The notes: generated from the sequence alone by a model not told the origin. A stretch of 64,000 bases of DNA from Streptomyces sp. SID14478 (GCF_010548525.1 NZ_JAAGMG010000100.1:1-64000), one strand, 5' to 3'; positions 49,255-58,879 are shown, counted from the first letter of the stretch. Program-made: numbers and translations.

Positions 49255-51644
49255 CCACGGCCTGGAACTGGGAGTACCAGACCTACGACCCCAAGACCGA
49301 GCGCCTGGTGGAGTCCCTGTGCACAGTGGGTAACGGACGCTTTGCCACTCGTGGATCCGCCCCCGAGAGCGTCGCGGACGACCACCACTACCCGGCCACC
49401 TACCTGGCCGGCTGCTACGACCGGCTCACCTCCGAAGTCGCGGGCCGCACGGTCAGCAACGAGGACATGGTCCGGCTGCCCGACTGGACCGCCCTGCGTT
49501 ACCGCTGTCTGCCCGACGACGACGCGCCCGGCAACTGGCTCACCCCAGACCATCCGAGCCTGCTCCTCAGCCGTGTCCGCCTGGACCTGCGCGCCGGAAC
49601 ACTCACCCGGCAGATGCTCTTCCACAGCACCGACGGACACCGCCTGGGCGTCACCCATACCCGCCTCGTGCACATGGGCGACCCGCACCTGGCCGCTCAG
49701 CGCACGGTTTTCCGCGCTTATGGCTGGCGGGGGAACATCGAGGTGCGGGCCGTGCTCGATGGAGACATCGTCAATGCGGGCGTGGACCGCTACCGCGCTC
49801 TGGCCGGACGACACCTTGCCGAACACCGCACCGGGACGGAACGAGGGGAAACAGCGTGGCTGTCGTGTGTCACGGCCACCTCCCGCATACGCATCGGGCT
49901 TGCAGTGCGCATGTCGGCTCGGCCGCCAACCGACATCGACAGTGACTGCACCGCAACCACCGCCCGCCAGACGCTCGTGCTGCCGCTCAGGGGGAAGACG
50001 GCCGAGATCGTGAAGACCGCCGCCCTGTTCACCTCACTGGACCGTCCCGCCACAGACCCTGCTCAACAGAGCATCGTGTACGCCCAGCAAGCCCCCGGCT
50101 TCCCGGCCCTGCTGACTGCTCACCGCGCATCCTGGCAGCGTCTCTGGAACGACGGAGGGCTGAAGACTCCCGGTGAGACGGGTCGCATCCTGCGCCTGCA
50201 CGCCTTCCATCTCTTGCAGACCCTCTCGCCGCACACAGCGGAACTGGACGTAGGCGTCCCGGCCCGCGGACTGCATGGCGAGGCGTACCGGGGCCACGTG
50301 TTCTGGGACGAACTATTCGTCCTGCCTTATCTCGCCCTCCACTTCCCCACGACGGCCCGCGCCGCCTTGATGTACCGCCACCGCCGACTTCCCGCTGCCC
50401 GCGAAGCGGCCGTCGGCAGTGCTGCCAAGGGCGCCATGTTCCCCTGGCAGAGCGGTAGTTCCGGGTCCGAGGAGACCCAGCGCCTGCACCTCAATCCGCG
50501 TTCCGGACGATGGCTGCCCGACCACTCCCACCTGCAGCACCACGTGGGCTCGGCCATCGCCTGGAACGTTTGGAAGTACGGACAGTCCACTGGCGACACC
50601 GACTTCATGCACGGCCCCGGCGCCGACCTTCTCCTGAATGTCGCCCACTTCTGGGCCGGCTCTGCGACCTGGGACCCCGACCTGAGCCGCTACCGCATCC
50701 GCGGTGTCGTCGGACCGGACGAATATCACGACGCCTATCCCGACGCGACAGCTGCCGGCATCGACGACAACTCCTACACGAACGTCACCGCCGCCTGGAC
50801 GCTCGGTCGCGCCCTGGACCTGTACGCGGAACTGGCACCGGCTCGCCGAGCCGAACTGTTGGTGCACCTCGGCATCGGCGCAGACGAACTCCACATGTGG
50901 GACGACGTATCCCGACGCCTGTACGTACCGTTCCACCACGGAGTGATCAGTCAGTTCCACGGATACGGCGACCTGGCCGAACTCGACTGGGGCGCCTACC
51001 GCGATCGCTACCATGACATCCGGCGCCTGGATCGCATCCTGGAAGCCGAAGGTGACACCCCCAACCGCTACCAGGTCTCCAAGCAGGCCGACACACTCAT
51101 GCTCGGATACCTGTTCCGCCCCGACGAACTCGCAGCGACCTTCCACCGCCTCGGCCATGGCGTCGACGACGTGCTCTGGCGCATGACCGTGGAGTACTAC
51201 CTCCGGCGCACCTGCAACGGATCGACCCTCAGCAGTCTCGTGCACGGCTGGGTACTCGCCCGTATGCAAGGCCAGGACGCATGGCGCCACTGCCAGGAAG
51301 CCCTGCGCAGCGACGTCACCGACATCCAGGGCGGCACCACCGGAGAGGGCATCCACCTCGGGGCCATGGGCGGCACCATCGACCTTGTGGAGCGCGGCGT
51401 CGTCGGCCTCGAACCCGGCCCTGACGGCTTGCACATCGACCCGGCACCCCTGCGCGATCTGCCCCGCTCGACCTTCACCCTCTGCTACCGCGGACACCAG
51501 AGCATCCGGGTCCGCTTCTTGCCCGGACGACTTGGTATCAGCGTGCCTCGCGCGTCGCTGGAGCCGCTTTCCGTGATCCTCACTGGCGGCCGGCCTGTCA
51601 GGATCAGTCCAGGAAGCGAACGATGGTTCTATTTGCGCCGGTAG
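49251..51644 (+). CDS. Glycoside hydrolase family 65 disaccharide phosphorylase
   Basis: A 797-residue GH65 enzyme, typical size. The catalytic acid is Glu491 in VVGPDEYHD; the phosphate-pocket region includes YQVSKQADTLMLGY and GTTGEGIHLGAMGG. GH65 members phosphorolyse trehalose, maltose, kojibiose or related disaccharides to beta-G1P plus glucose, saving one ATP over hydrolysis. Specificity cannot be read by eye; trehalose or maltose are the likely stores. GTG start overlaps the beta-phosphoglucomutase stop (GTGA), so the two are coupled. Confidence 0.93.
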   Translation: MTTAWNWEYQTYDPKTERLVESLCTVGNGRFATRGSAPESVADDHHYPATYLAGCYDRLTSEVAGRTVSNEDMVRLPDWTALRYRCLPDDDAPGNWLTPDHPSLLLSRVRLDLRAGTLTRQMLFHSTDGHRLGVTHTRLVHMGDPHLAAQRTVFRAYGWRGNIEVRAVLDGDIVNAGVDRYRALAGRHLAEHRTGTERGETAWLSCVTATSRIRIGLAVRMSARPPTDIDSDCTATTARQTLVLPLRGKTAEIVKTAALFTSLDRPATDPAQQSIVYAQQAPGFPALLTAHRASWQRLWNDGGLKTPGETGRILRLHAFHLLQTLSPHTAELDVGVPARGLHGEAYRGHVFWDELFVLPYLALHFPTTARAALMYRHRRLPAAREAAVGSAAKGAMFPWQSGSSGSEETQRLHLNPRSGRWLPDHSHLQHHVGSAIAWNVWKYGQSTGDTDFMHGPGADLLLNVAHFWAGSATWDPDLSRYRIRGVVGPDEYHDAYPDATAAGIDDNSYTNVTAAWTLGRALDLYAELAPARRAELLVHLGIGADELHMWDDVSRRLYVPFHHGVISQFHGYGDLAELDWGAYRDRYHDIRRLDRILEAEGDTPNRYQVSKQADTLMLGYLFRPDELAATFHRLGHGVDDVLWRMTVEYYLRRTCNGSTLSSLVHGWVLARMQGQDAWRHCQEALRSDVTDIQGGTTGEGIHLGAMGGTIDLVERGVVGLEPGPDGLHIDPAPLRDLPRSTFTLCYRGHQSIRVRFLPGRLGISVPRASLEPLSVILTGGRPVRISPGSERWFYLRR

Positions 51645-52119
51645 AGCCTGAGGTGGGCCGAGCAGGTCATTGAAGGGCGGCGACTCTGGGAGAGGATCCG
51701 AAGGACCCCCTTGGGCGCCTCAGCATTCATGTGCAGGACTGCCGAGGAGACGGGTCTTCAGGAGGGCGGGATTCAGTGCCCTGGCCCTCAGGCGGGTGTC
51801 CCGAGGTTTAGGACCGTGGGTCCGGTACGCGAGGAGTTCGATCAGGCAATTGCCGCTGCTTTGCGTGCGCGGAGGCAGTGTCGACGCAGACTATGCGCAT
51901 TCATCACGTCGCGGGGTTGCCCGGATGTGCTTTTTGAGACTGCGGGAGCCATCGGGCCTGCACGGCGACGGGACGGCGAAATGGGCACTGGCCTGCCTCG
52001 TCGGCGCCTTGGTCTCGAAGCCGGATAGAAGGTTCAAGGTGATGCAGGTCACGGCTCACCAACGCGCACGCGTCATACGTTTCGCTCGACGCACCGCCTA
52101 GCACACGGAGAACACCGGA
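51645..52119. other. Gap without recognised gene; palindrome
   Basis: About 475 bp between the phosphorylase and the AAC(3)-like gene. It contains GGACC-GTG-GGTCC at 51811-51823, a palindrome not of the 5-4-5 box type. No frame shows family features. Confidence 0.3.
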
Positions 52120-52929
52120 ATGAGCACGACCGCACCGAGCGACAGCGCCCTCACGGCCGCCGACCTGGCCGAGGGGTGGCACAAACTAGGTATCGACGAC
52201 GGCATGACCGTGATCGTGCACGCTTCCTTGGCCAGCCTCGGACGCGTCGACGGCGGCGCCGCCACCGTGGTCGACAGCCTGCGCGCCGCGCTCGGGCCGG
52301 CAGGCACACTCGTCGTTCCCACGTTCACCTGGCAGGTCGCCGACCCGGACCCCGACCATCCCGGGGTCCCCACCGCCGACATCATCGCGCGCCGCGCCGC
52401 AGTGCCCACGTTCCATCGCGACTTGGAAACCACCAGCATGGGCGCCATCCCTGAGGCGGTGCGGAAACTGCCGGAGAGTGTGCGCAGCGCCCACCCGCAG
52501 GCGTCCGTCGCTGCAGTGGGAGCCCGGGCCGAAGACATCACCAGGCGACAGACGCTCGGGTTCGCGCTGGGCCGCACCTCGCCGTTCGGGCGCATACATG
52601 ACCTCGGTGGCCACATCCTCCTGGTGGGCGTCGGTCACGACCGGAACTCCTTCCTGCACCACGCGGAGTCCCTGATCCCGAACCCTCGCTTGAAGGTCCG
52701 CCGCTTCCCTCGAGAACTGGACGGCGAGCGCGTATGGGTCGAGGCGCTCGACGTCGGCAACGACAACGGCGTCTACTTCCCCGCCATCGGCCGCGAATTC
52801 GAGCAACAGGCCGGCATCACCGCGGTCATGGTCGGCGAAGCCTCCTGCCGACTGATCCCAGTGGCGCCTCTGATCTCGTTCGCCGCGCAGCGTCTCACCG
52901 AGCTGCTCGCGGCAGAGCCGGCGGAGTGA
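52120..52929 (+). CDS. AAC(3)-family aminoglycoside N-acetyltransferase-like protein
   Basis: A 269-residue protein of the Antibiotic_NAT fold. Motifs include VIVHASLASLGRVDGGAATV, LVVPTFTWQ and LLVGVGHDRNSFLHHAES, which contain the conserved histidines near the active site. The family transfers acetyl to the 3-amino group of 2-deoxystreptamine aminoglycosides, but many genomic members have other or unknown substrates. It lies at the right end of the dormancy island. ATG has GGAG a few bases before. Confidence 0.88.
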   Translation: MSTTAPSDSALTAADLAEGWHKLGIDDGMTVIVHASLASLGRVDGGAATVVDSLRAALGPAGTLVVPTFTWQVADPDPDHPGVPTADIIARRAAVPTFHRDLETTSMGAIPEAVRKLPESVRSAHPQASVAAVGARAEDITRRQTLGFALGRTSPFGRIHDLGGHILLVGVGHDRNSFLHHAESLIPNPRLKVRRFPRELDGERVWVEALDVGNDNGVYFPAIGREFEQQAGITAVMVGEASCRLIPVAPLISFAAQRLTELLAAEPAE

Positions 52930-52967
52930 CCAGAAGCCAACTGGCCCACAGGTATTGACGATTTTGA

Positions 52968-52987
52968 CGATCGCTCATGAGTGATCG
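52968..52987. terminator. Imperfect palindrome between convergent genes
   Basis: CGATCGCTCATGAGTGATCG, an 18/20-matched palindrome between the AAC(3)-like gene and the minus-strand gene ending at 53021. Possible bidirectional terminator. Confidence 0.4.
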
Positions 52988-53020
52988 GTGACGGGGGTCC
53001 TGTGGATGGGCGAGGAGGTC

Positions 53021-53452
53021 TTAACCGTGGGTCTCTGCGGCCCACGCCTCCACTCCGTCGAGCGGAGTGGTCACGTCGATGTGGATCACCTCAACCTGCG
53101 TCCCGTTGCTGCATGGCACGTCGCGGGCGGCGGTGCGCAGTCCGGCCGTGAGTAGTCCGCTGCAATCCGCTTGCAACTCCCAGGTTGCGGGCTCCAGCAA
53201 GATGACGATCCGGGCACGGCCGCCGTACTCCTCTTCGACTGTGCGGGCCCAGAGTTCGGTGACGTCGACCGGAGGCGTCACGGCGGAGGCGCGACGATAG
53301 AGCGTGACCTCGTTCGCGACGCGGTGCGCTGAGGTCGCGAGGGGGATCGTGCCGACTTCATCGGCTGTGTCTGTCCACAGGACGATCACGGGGACCGGGC
53401 CGGTTCGTTCTTCGCCGGCGTCAAGCACCGTGGTGGCGCAGTGCATCGTCAT
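53021..53452 (-). CDS. Hypothetical protein
   Basis: A 143-residue protein with balanced composition (starts MTMHCATTVLDAGEERTG; contains RIVILLEPATWELQADC). It is acidic, no signal peptide or TM. AAGGTG precedes the ATG. Not recognised; coding confidence comes from composition and codon use only. Confidence 0.5.
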   Translation of the reverse strand: MTMHCATTVLDAGEERTGPVPVIVLWTDTADEVGTIPLATSAHRVANEVTLYRRASAVTPPVDVTELWARTVEEEYGGRARIVILLEPATWELQADCSGLLTAGLRTAARDVPCSNGTQVEVIHIDVTTPLDGVEAWAAETHG

Positions 53453-53529
53453 GAGGGCACCTTAGGACCCCAACGAAGTGATCTTCGAGAAGGTCGGAAC
53501 TTTCCAGAACTGATGATCAGGGGGTGCGG

Positions 53530-53720
53530 GCTGGCGCGGCCGAAGCCGAAGTTGACGACGCGCGGTGGGCGGTGATCGAGCCGCTGCGGCCACGGCCGGG
53601 CGGCGGCACCAGAATGCTGGCGCGAGTGTCTGAATGCGTGGGCCCAAGAGCTGACCCAGGCTGGCGAGATAAGCCTTGGCGGCCGAGGAGTTGGCCATGC
53701 AGGGAACCGGCGGAAAGCTG
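53530..53720 (+). pseudogene. IS5-like transposase N-terminal remnant
   Basis: The frame contains EVDDARWAVIEPLRPRPGG, resembling the N-terminus of IS5-family transposases (DxQWxxIEPLLP). The remainder is not transposase-like and no inverted repeats were found, so it is a short remnant. Flanking bases 53453-53908 hold nothing else recognisable. Confidence 0.4.
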
Positions 53721-53908
53721 ACACCGCAGCAGACAAGAGTGATGGTTCCGCGCCGACCCCCGGCTTTGCGCGCCTGGTCGGGCTCAGTACGGACACGCAG
53801 GGCATACGCCGGTCTGCCGGTACGTGGTCGGCCGGCAGAACTGCCACCCCGTCGCGCGAGAGCGCTGGTAGTTCGCGAATGCGGTGATGACGGCGCTGAC
53901 GGATCTGG

Positions 53909-54166
53909 TCAGCCGTTTACCGGCTGGTCATCGCCGCGGTGGCCCTCGAAGGCGTGCGTGGTCGGGTGGCCGAAGGGTGAGAATCCGGCCAGCTCTCGTC
54001 CTCGTGCGGCGGAGGTGACGCTGCCCCAGTCCAGAGCCGCTTTGGCGCGCGCATGCGTGCTTTTGGCTGCGTCGCGGCTCTCTTTCAAGACATCTCCGCG
54101 CTCCCGTACCAGCACGTCATAGATGGGGCAGGTGGTCTGGGAGATCTGCGGAGTCGTCACAGACAT
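53909..54166 (-). CDS. Small hypothetical protein
   Basis: An 85-residue frame beginning MSVTTPQISQTTCPIYDVLV with a helical, charged middle (RERGDVLKESRDAAKSTHAR). The ribosome site is weak (CCAGG directly before ATG). Unrecognised; may be a remnant. Confidence 0.35.
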   Translation of the reverse strand: MSVTTPQISQTTCPIYDVLVRERGDVLKESRDAAKSTHARAKAALDWGSVTSAARGRELAGFSPFGHPTTHAFEGHRGDDQPVNG

Positions 54167-54364
54167 CCTGGTGCCCGCCCGTCGGCTGCCTAACGTTTCG
54201 AAAGGGCAACGACCTCGACGCTCGCGCTCGAGCCAGAAGTGCGAGGGCCGCTGCCATGGGGCGCGGCGCGCCACAGCGGGCTGTGTCAGTGATTGAGATG
54301 CCGTCGGCGGCGGGACAGGAGGCGTGCCATTCAGGACCGCCGCACCCACATTGCCCGTACCGGC

Positions 54365-55954
54365 TCACTGGCGGCTGAGGGCTCGGGACACTCCTGCGGT
54401 CACCGTGGTGGCGAGGATCCATCCGGTGGCGGTGAGGGTATAGGCGAGCCATTGCCCGGCGCCGTGCGGTGCGAAGGCGGCTTTCTGGCCGAAGCCGATG
54501 ACCGGCAGGAGAAGGTCGAGGGCGTAGAACACCGCGCTGAATGGTGGGGCCTTGTCCTTCTCCAGCGGGGTGGGTGGGTGCGTGGAGAAGAAGAGGGCAC
54601 CGATGGCAAGGAGTACGGTGATCCACAGGGCGGCGCGTGCCGGACGGTAGCCGTACCCGACCGTGGCGTCCTGCACGAAGCCCCAGATGCGTGCGGCCGG
54701 GGGGAGTTGGGCGCGGTGGTGGCGCTGCTTGGCCAGCAGGACGGTGCGGGCCTCGTCTTCGTGTCCCAGGCGCCGGTAGGCGGCCGCGAGCTGCTCGTAG
54801 GGCTGCGGGGTGTAGCCCTCACCGCCGCGCTGGATCCAGGCCAGCCGCTCGGTGGCTGTCAAAGGGTCTGCGAGCGCGTCGTAGGTGGTGTCCGTCAGCC
54901 GCAGTCGGGCGGGCCAGGTGGCCGCGGTGTCGTACAGGCTGCCCAGCTGGGCGTTGCCGGCGTCGACCAGACCCTCGACCGGTGTCCGGGTACGGAGGTC
55001 GCTCTCGCGTGCCTGTATCAGGCGCATTGACAGGGCTGTGCCGCCGGGGCGGGCGATGGTGGCGTCGTGAAAGCTCAGGCGGGTGCCGATCCGGGTGCCG
55101 TCGAGCTTGATGCCGCCCTGCACGCTCAGACCCACGCCCAGATCGAAGTTGCGGCTGACGGTGACGTCCACCGCTTCCAGAGCAAGGCCTCCGGGGTTGC
55201 GCAGGCGGGCGCCGCAGAAACCAATGGCCGCGCCCACGGTGGCACCGGAGAGGACGACTTCTCCTTCGGCACTGAAGCCGGGGTGGAAGGTGAAGTCCTC
55301 GGTGACCTGAACATGGTAGGCGTCGAGGACGGTGCGCCCGGGGTTGCTCAGGTGGGCGCCTTCCAGATCGAACTCGCCGGATATGCGCGCGCCGGACAGT
55401 CGCGTGCGGCCGTGCACCGTGAGGTGGGTGCACAGCAGGTCCCCGCCCGTGGTCAGGCGCACGGCGGAGACCGCTTCATCGCCAGGGCAGCTGATCACGC
55501 TGTGGGTGAGATCCAAGTCGCTGCCGACCTCGGCGCAGGTGAGAGCGACCGGGCCTGACAGCCGGCAGCCAGAGAGCGCCAGCCGGCCCTGGACCTGAAG
55601 CATGTCGGCATTCAGTCCCGGTAACACGCAGCCATCGAGGACCAGTTCACGAAACAGGGCTCCCTGCAGAAGCGGAACGTCGGTGAAACGGCAGCCCGTG
55701 AGAGCAACGGGGGCGGTGATGTCGGCGAACTGGAGATCCAGGGTGCCGGTGATGGTCGCGCCGCTCAAACGCAGCGCGGGACGTCCCCCGGCAACCGGCT
55801 CTGGGCCGGCGCCCAGCAATAGCGCCGCGATGTATTCGGCGCGCAGAGCGGGCGGTTGCTCATGCGGCGCGTCGAGGCTGAGGACCAAGGGCAGGCCTTG
55901 GGTGTAGGAGTGCCACAACTGGCGCTCATTCGGGTTCAGTTCGTCCGGGCGCAT
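54365..55954 (-). CDS. Beta-solenoid-like protein with C-terminal membrane segments
   Basis: A 529-residue protein. Residues about 60-340 show a repetitive pattern of the form [GS]-[AC]-x-[IL/V]-x-G-x-[FL]-D/L-[LF] (for example LRLSGATITGTLDLQFADI and ARISGEFDLEGAHLSNPG), like pentapeptide-type right-handed solenoids. A short helical region (EQLAAAYRRLGHEDEARTVL) leads to two TM helices (about 435-455 and 500-525). Close relatives are often annotated as 'membrane-associated oxidoreductase', but no oxidoreductase motif is visible. Probably a membrane-anchored scaffold; function unknown. Confidence 0.72.
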   Translation of the reverse strand: MRPDELNPNERQLWHSYTQGLPLVLSLDAPHEQPPALRAEYIAALLLGAGPEPVAGGRPALRLSGATITGTLDLQFADITAPVALTGCRFTDVPLLQGALFRELVLDGCVLPGLNADMLQVQGRLALSGCRLSGPVALTCAEVGSDLDLTHSVISCPGDEAVSAVRLTTGGDLLCTHLTVHGRTRLSGARISGEFDLEGAHLSNPGRTVLDAYHVQVTEDFTFHPGFSAEGEVVLSGATVGAAIGFCGARLRNPGGLALEAVDVTVSRNFDLGVGLSVQGGIKLDGTRIGTRLSFHDATIARPGGTALSMRLIQARESDLRTRTPVEGLVDAGNAQLGSLYDTAATWPARLRLTDTTYDALADPLTATERLAWIQRGGEGYTPQPYEQLAAAYRRLGHEDEARTVLLAKQRHHRAQLPPAARIWGFVQDATVGYGYRPARAALWITVLLAIGALFFSTHPPTPLEKDKAPPFSAVFYALDLLLPVIGFGQKAAFAPHGAGQWLAYTLTATGWILATTVTAGVSRALSRQ

Positions 55955-56464
55955 GATGCACGATCATTCCAGGGCGGGCTTCCGTCACACAAGATCGTCA
56001 GCGGTGAGACCGCGACGGCAGGACACCTGTGCGCCGCGGGGCGAGGGCGGGGATGGCTTCGCCGTCACGTCCCGACGCTGACTGCTGAGGCTTGCGTTCG
56101 AGAGCAGGCACTTTTCTCTCGCTGGGTGGGCACGGGGGACTGGCCGCCGGGCGGCCAGGACGGCCCGCATGCCGTGGTGGGCGAGGTGGCGGCGCCCAAG
56201 AGCTTGATGGCGTCGTACGCGACGGTAAACGTGCGGAGATCACCGAGAGTCAGATGGCGGCGGCGAGCATGTGCGCGCACAGTCCGGCCTGTGCGCCGAG
56301 TGCCGCCGCTCGTCCTTTCTGCGGGTGCTCGGCGGCCGAGCGCAAGGCAGCGTTCGCCCCTTTCTGATGGGTGAGCCGAAGCGCGATAGGTGTCACAGAG
56401 CAGGTGAGCGCCAAGGTTGGTAATGGGAGCCCAGCGAAGTACCAGGCAGGGGTAGCGTTCTGGC
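55955..56464. other. Gap with possible decayed minus-strand gene
   Basis: About 510 bp. On the minus strand, two neighbouring frames are protein-like: ANAALRSAAEHPQKGRAAA within 56250-56495, followed near 56280-56180 by HLTLGDLRTFTVAYDAIKLL. Together they may be a frameshifted small gene; the family is not recognised. Confidence 0.3.
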
Positions 56465-56845
56465 GTGACGTCATTGTCGGCCCGGTTCCCGCCATGCCCG
56501 ATCCGTGGTGTACGCGTACTGCATCAGAAGCAGAACTGCGCGCCGCATTTCGCGGAGATAGAGGTGGATTTCGAGCTTGCGGCCGAGGGCTTCGTCTTCG
56601 AGGTGGCTCAAGGGCTCACGGTGGACTACGAGCCGGCCGAGGCTCTGCCGCGCTTCTTCGCGGCAGTCGCCGCGGGGATCGAGGAGCAGCTGAACTTGCC
56701 CGCGCACGGAGTCGTGATCGCCACCCGGGTGGTGCTGCGGCGCGCACGCGCCGATACGTTCGGCTCCCATGTACTGGCGTTCAAGATCGCGGGCTACCTA
56801 GCCGCCTGCAAAGCGTTGGAACGTTCGGGGCTCTCCTGCCTCTGA
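56465..56845 (+). CDS. Orphan EF-G domain IV-like small protein
   Basis: A 126-residue protein. Its core (about residues 30-120) resembles domain IV of translation elongation factor G: FAEIEVDFELAAEGFVF, FFAAVAAGIEEQL, VVLRRARADTFGSH and AFKIAGYLAACKAL follow the domain IV strand/helix order, but there is no GTPase or other EF-G domain. Domain IV mimics a tRNA anticodon arm. GTG start with AGGGG 12 nt before; start uncertain. Convergent with the next gene, one base between stops. Confidence 0.6.
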   Translation: MTSLSARFPPCPIRGVRVLHQKQNCAPHFAEIEVDFELAAEGFVFEVAQGLTVDYEPAEALPRFFAAVAAGIEEQLNLPAHGVVIATRVVLRRARADTFGSHVLAFKIAGYLAACKALERSGLSCL

Positions 56846-56846
56846 G

Positions 56847-57077
56847 TTATTCCTCGCAACGAGGTAAACGGAATCCCACACCCAGCCAGACCTCTGCGGG
56901 AATGGTGACGGTGAGAGCCTCGGGTCGGGCCACGTCATCGGTGAACGGGAGCAGCGGAAGTTCCTGCCCTCCCCGCGTCACGGCGATCGCGTCATCGTTG
57001 AAGCGCCCCTCGTGCCAGGTGATCTGAACGGCGACTCCGCCTTCAGCGTCGGCCGGGTATAGAACGGCGTCCGGCAC
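56847..57077 (-). CDS. Small hypothetical protein
   Basis: A 76-residue frame starting GTG, MPDAVLYPADAEGGVAVQIT. It looks like a small beta-rich protein. Ribosome site not evident. Stop one base from the stop of the converging EF-G-like gene. Not recognised. Confidence 0.45.
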   Translation of the reverse strand: MPDAVLYPADAEGGVAVQITWHEGRFNDDAIAVTRGGQELPLLPFTDDVARPEALTVTIPAEVWLGVGFRLPRCEE

Positions 57078-57349
57078 TCGGGGAGGGGGGCGACGGCTGG
57101 GGGAGCGCCCTCAACGCGACCAGCAGGATCAGGTCCTCCAGCGGGAGCCTCCGGGGCCGCCCGGGTGTGAGTTCGACAGCCGTCTCACGCCGCGCAGCAC
57201 ACCAACGTGCCCGAGCAGCGCGGGCTCAGCCCGGTGAACGGCCCTACCTGGGACGGCTCCGACGCCGTGCGCACCAGCCACATCATGATCATCTCGCTCT
57301 TGGTCAGTGGCTCTGGGGCGCCCTTGGTCGCCCTGGAGGTGGAGTTCCA

Positions 57350-57530
57350 GGCTCGTGGCTTCCGCGCAACACTCGGCCAGCTCGCGAATCTTCTGGAGGA
57401 TGTCCCGCTCCCGCTACTGGTTGAGAAGCATCACTTCCTTGGCGAGTGTGTGCACCATCTGGGCGGTCAGCTCCTCCCCGTGCAGGTTCCGGATGCGGTC
57501 TTCGCCGGGCTGTCTGCGGACGCGGCCTGA
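57350..57530 (-). mobile_element. IS110-like transposase fragment
   Basis: A minus-strand stretch, EDRIRNLHGEELTAQMVHTL then AKEVMLLNQ and a stop, resembles the central region of IS110/IS116/IS902 transposases. Short and degenerate, no ends found. The surrounding 57078-57659 contains no intact gene. Confidence 0.35.
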
Positions 57531-57659
57531 CGGCCCAGGACTGCATAGAGTTCGCAAAGAAGCGGCTCAGTGAGGAGATTCGGCCCCTGACCAGCGGATC
57601 TCGTCCAGTAGCGTCACCTCCGCATTCGACCATGCATGCGAACAACGGGGGAGACAGTC

Positions 57660-58370
57660 ATGGGTAATCTGCTGTTCAACGTGACCACGGCAGCGCTGAT
57701 GGTGCTGATGTTCAAGGCGGGCCTGGCGCTGCTCGGCCCCGACTCGATCCCGAGGCGGCGCATACCGTGGGCCGCCGCGGCCGTGCTGGTAGTGGCGCTC
57801 GCCGGCGTCCTGGTTCAGCTGACCTGGTCGGGAGCCATGGACACCTTCGACGCGGACCCGGACAGGTCCGGGTGGTGGCGCGTGGTCACCTCGGTCTTCA
57901 TGCAGAACGGCGGCTTCCTGGGCGGGGCCTGGAACATCGCGACCCGCGCCGTGATCGCGGCCTTCGCCGACTGGTTCTGGGGCGGGCCCGTGATGCTTGG
58001 TCTGTTCGTGGCCGGGATCCTGCTGCCGCAGCACATCGACGCGCTGTTCATGGACACGAGCCGCAGCACGGATCCCCGTAATTTCGCCGGGAGTTCGGGG
58101 GCCACCTACTTCCTCGCCGCGACCCTCGCCGCCGCCCTGCTGCTGCGCACCAAGGACAACAGGGACCGGCTGCTCGCCGTCGTGGCGCCGGTGCTCGGCT
58201 TGGTGATGTGGTTCGCCCAGGAGAACGGGCACGGACTGGTCGTCGTGTACGGGTTCGTACTGGGCGCCCTGGTGTGGGCGGTCGGGCACCGGGTGATCCG
58301 GTCCGACGTCGACCCGCAGAGGCCGCCGCGCGTCACGGTGGGTTCCCTGACCGGGACGATCCGGCGCTAG
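57660..58370 (+). CDS. Rhomboid-like membrane protein
   Basis: A 236-residue membrane protein with six or more TM helices. The catalytic serine motif GSSG is at residues 144-147 (Ser146), and His191 in ENGHGLVVVYG lies in a later TM about 45 residues on, the usual rhomboid Ser-His spacing. If active it would cleave within membranes. Start ATG at 57660 has GGGGGAG upstream; six codons earlier the frame also reads ATG. No substrate suggested by neighbours. Confidence 0.68.
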   Translation: MGNLLFNVTTAALMVLMFKAGLALLGPDSIPRRRIPWAAAAVLVVALAGVLVQLTWSGAMDTFDADPDRSGWWRVVTSVFMQNGGFLGGAWNIATRAVIAAFADWFWGGPVMLGLFVAGILLPQHIDALFMDTSRSTDPRNFAGSSGATYFLAATLAAALLLRTKDNRDRLLAVVAPVLGLVMWFAQENGHGLVVVYGFVLGALVWAVGHRVIRSDVDPQRPPRVTVGSLTGTIRR

Positions 58371-58879
58371 GACGACCACGGGACGGCGGCACTGATCTGG
58401 CCCGTTGCCGCCCCGAACCGGCGCGTGGCGCCCCGTTGTTGCCGCACGGTGCCACGGGCCTTCAGATGAACGCAGGACGACAGTTGCCGTGGAAGCCGCC
58501 GACATCGGGCCAGTCCCTCGGGGCAACTTCGAAGCCGGGTCAATCCGCGTCCCCGGCTGCCTGGAGGGGGTGCTCCGGTGACCTGCCGGCGAGGCAGGGA
58601 CACTTGGAAGGGGCACGCGGCCGCCGTCCCGAACGGCGGCCGCCGCCCGCGTAAACGCCGCGCGCCGCCATCACGCACCGGACGCCGTGGCTGCATGCAG
58701 AAGAAGGTCCGGCACGGCGAGAGCACCGACGCCGAGGCGGTCGGCCACCCGGCCTCGACGCCCTGCTCCGCCGCCCAACAGTGCGACCTCACTGACAACT
58801 TGGGGACCAGGAGCGAGCGTGCGGACATGTTCCCGGGGTAAGGGGAGTTGGTCTCAACGCTTCGAACAAGGGCAGATGG
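58371..58879. other. Gap without recognised gene; perfect hairpin
   Basis: About 510 bp. A perfect 11-bp stem (GCGGCCGCCGT/ACGGCGGCCGC, 5-nt loop) lies at 58617-58643, too far from the rhomboid stop to be an obvious terminator. No gene. Confidence 0.35.
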
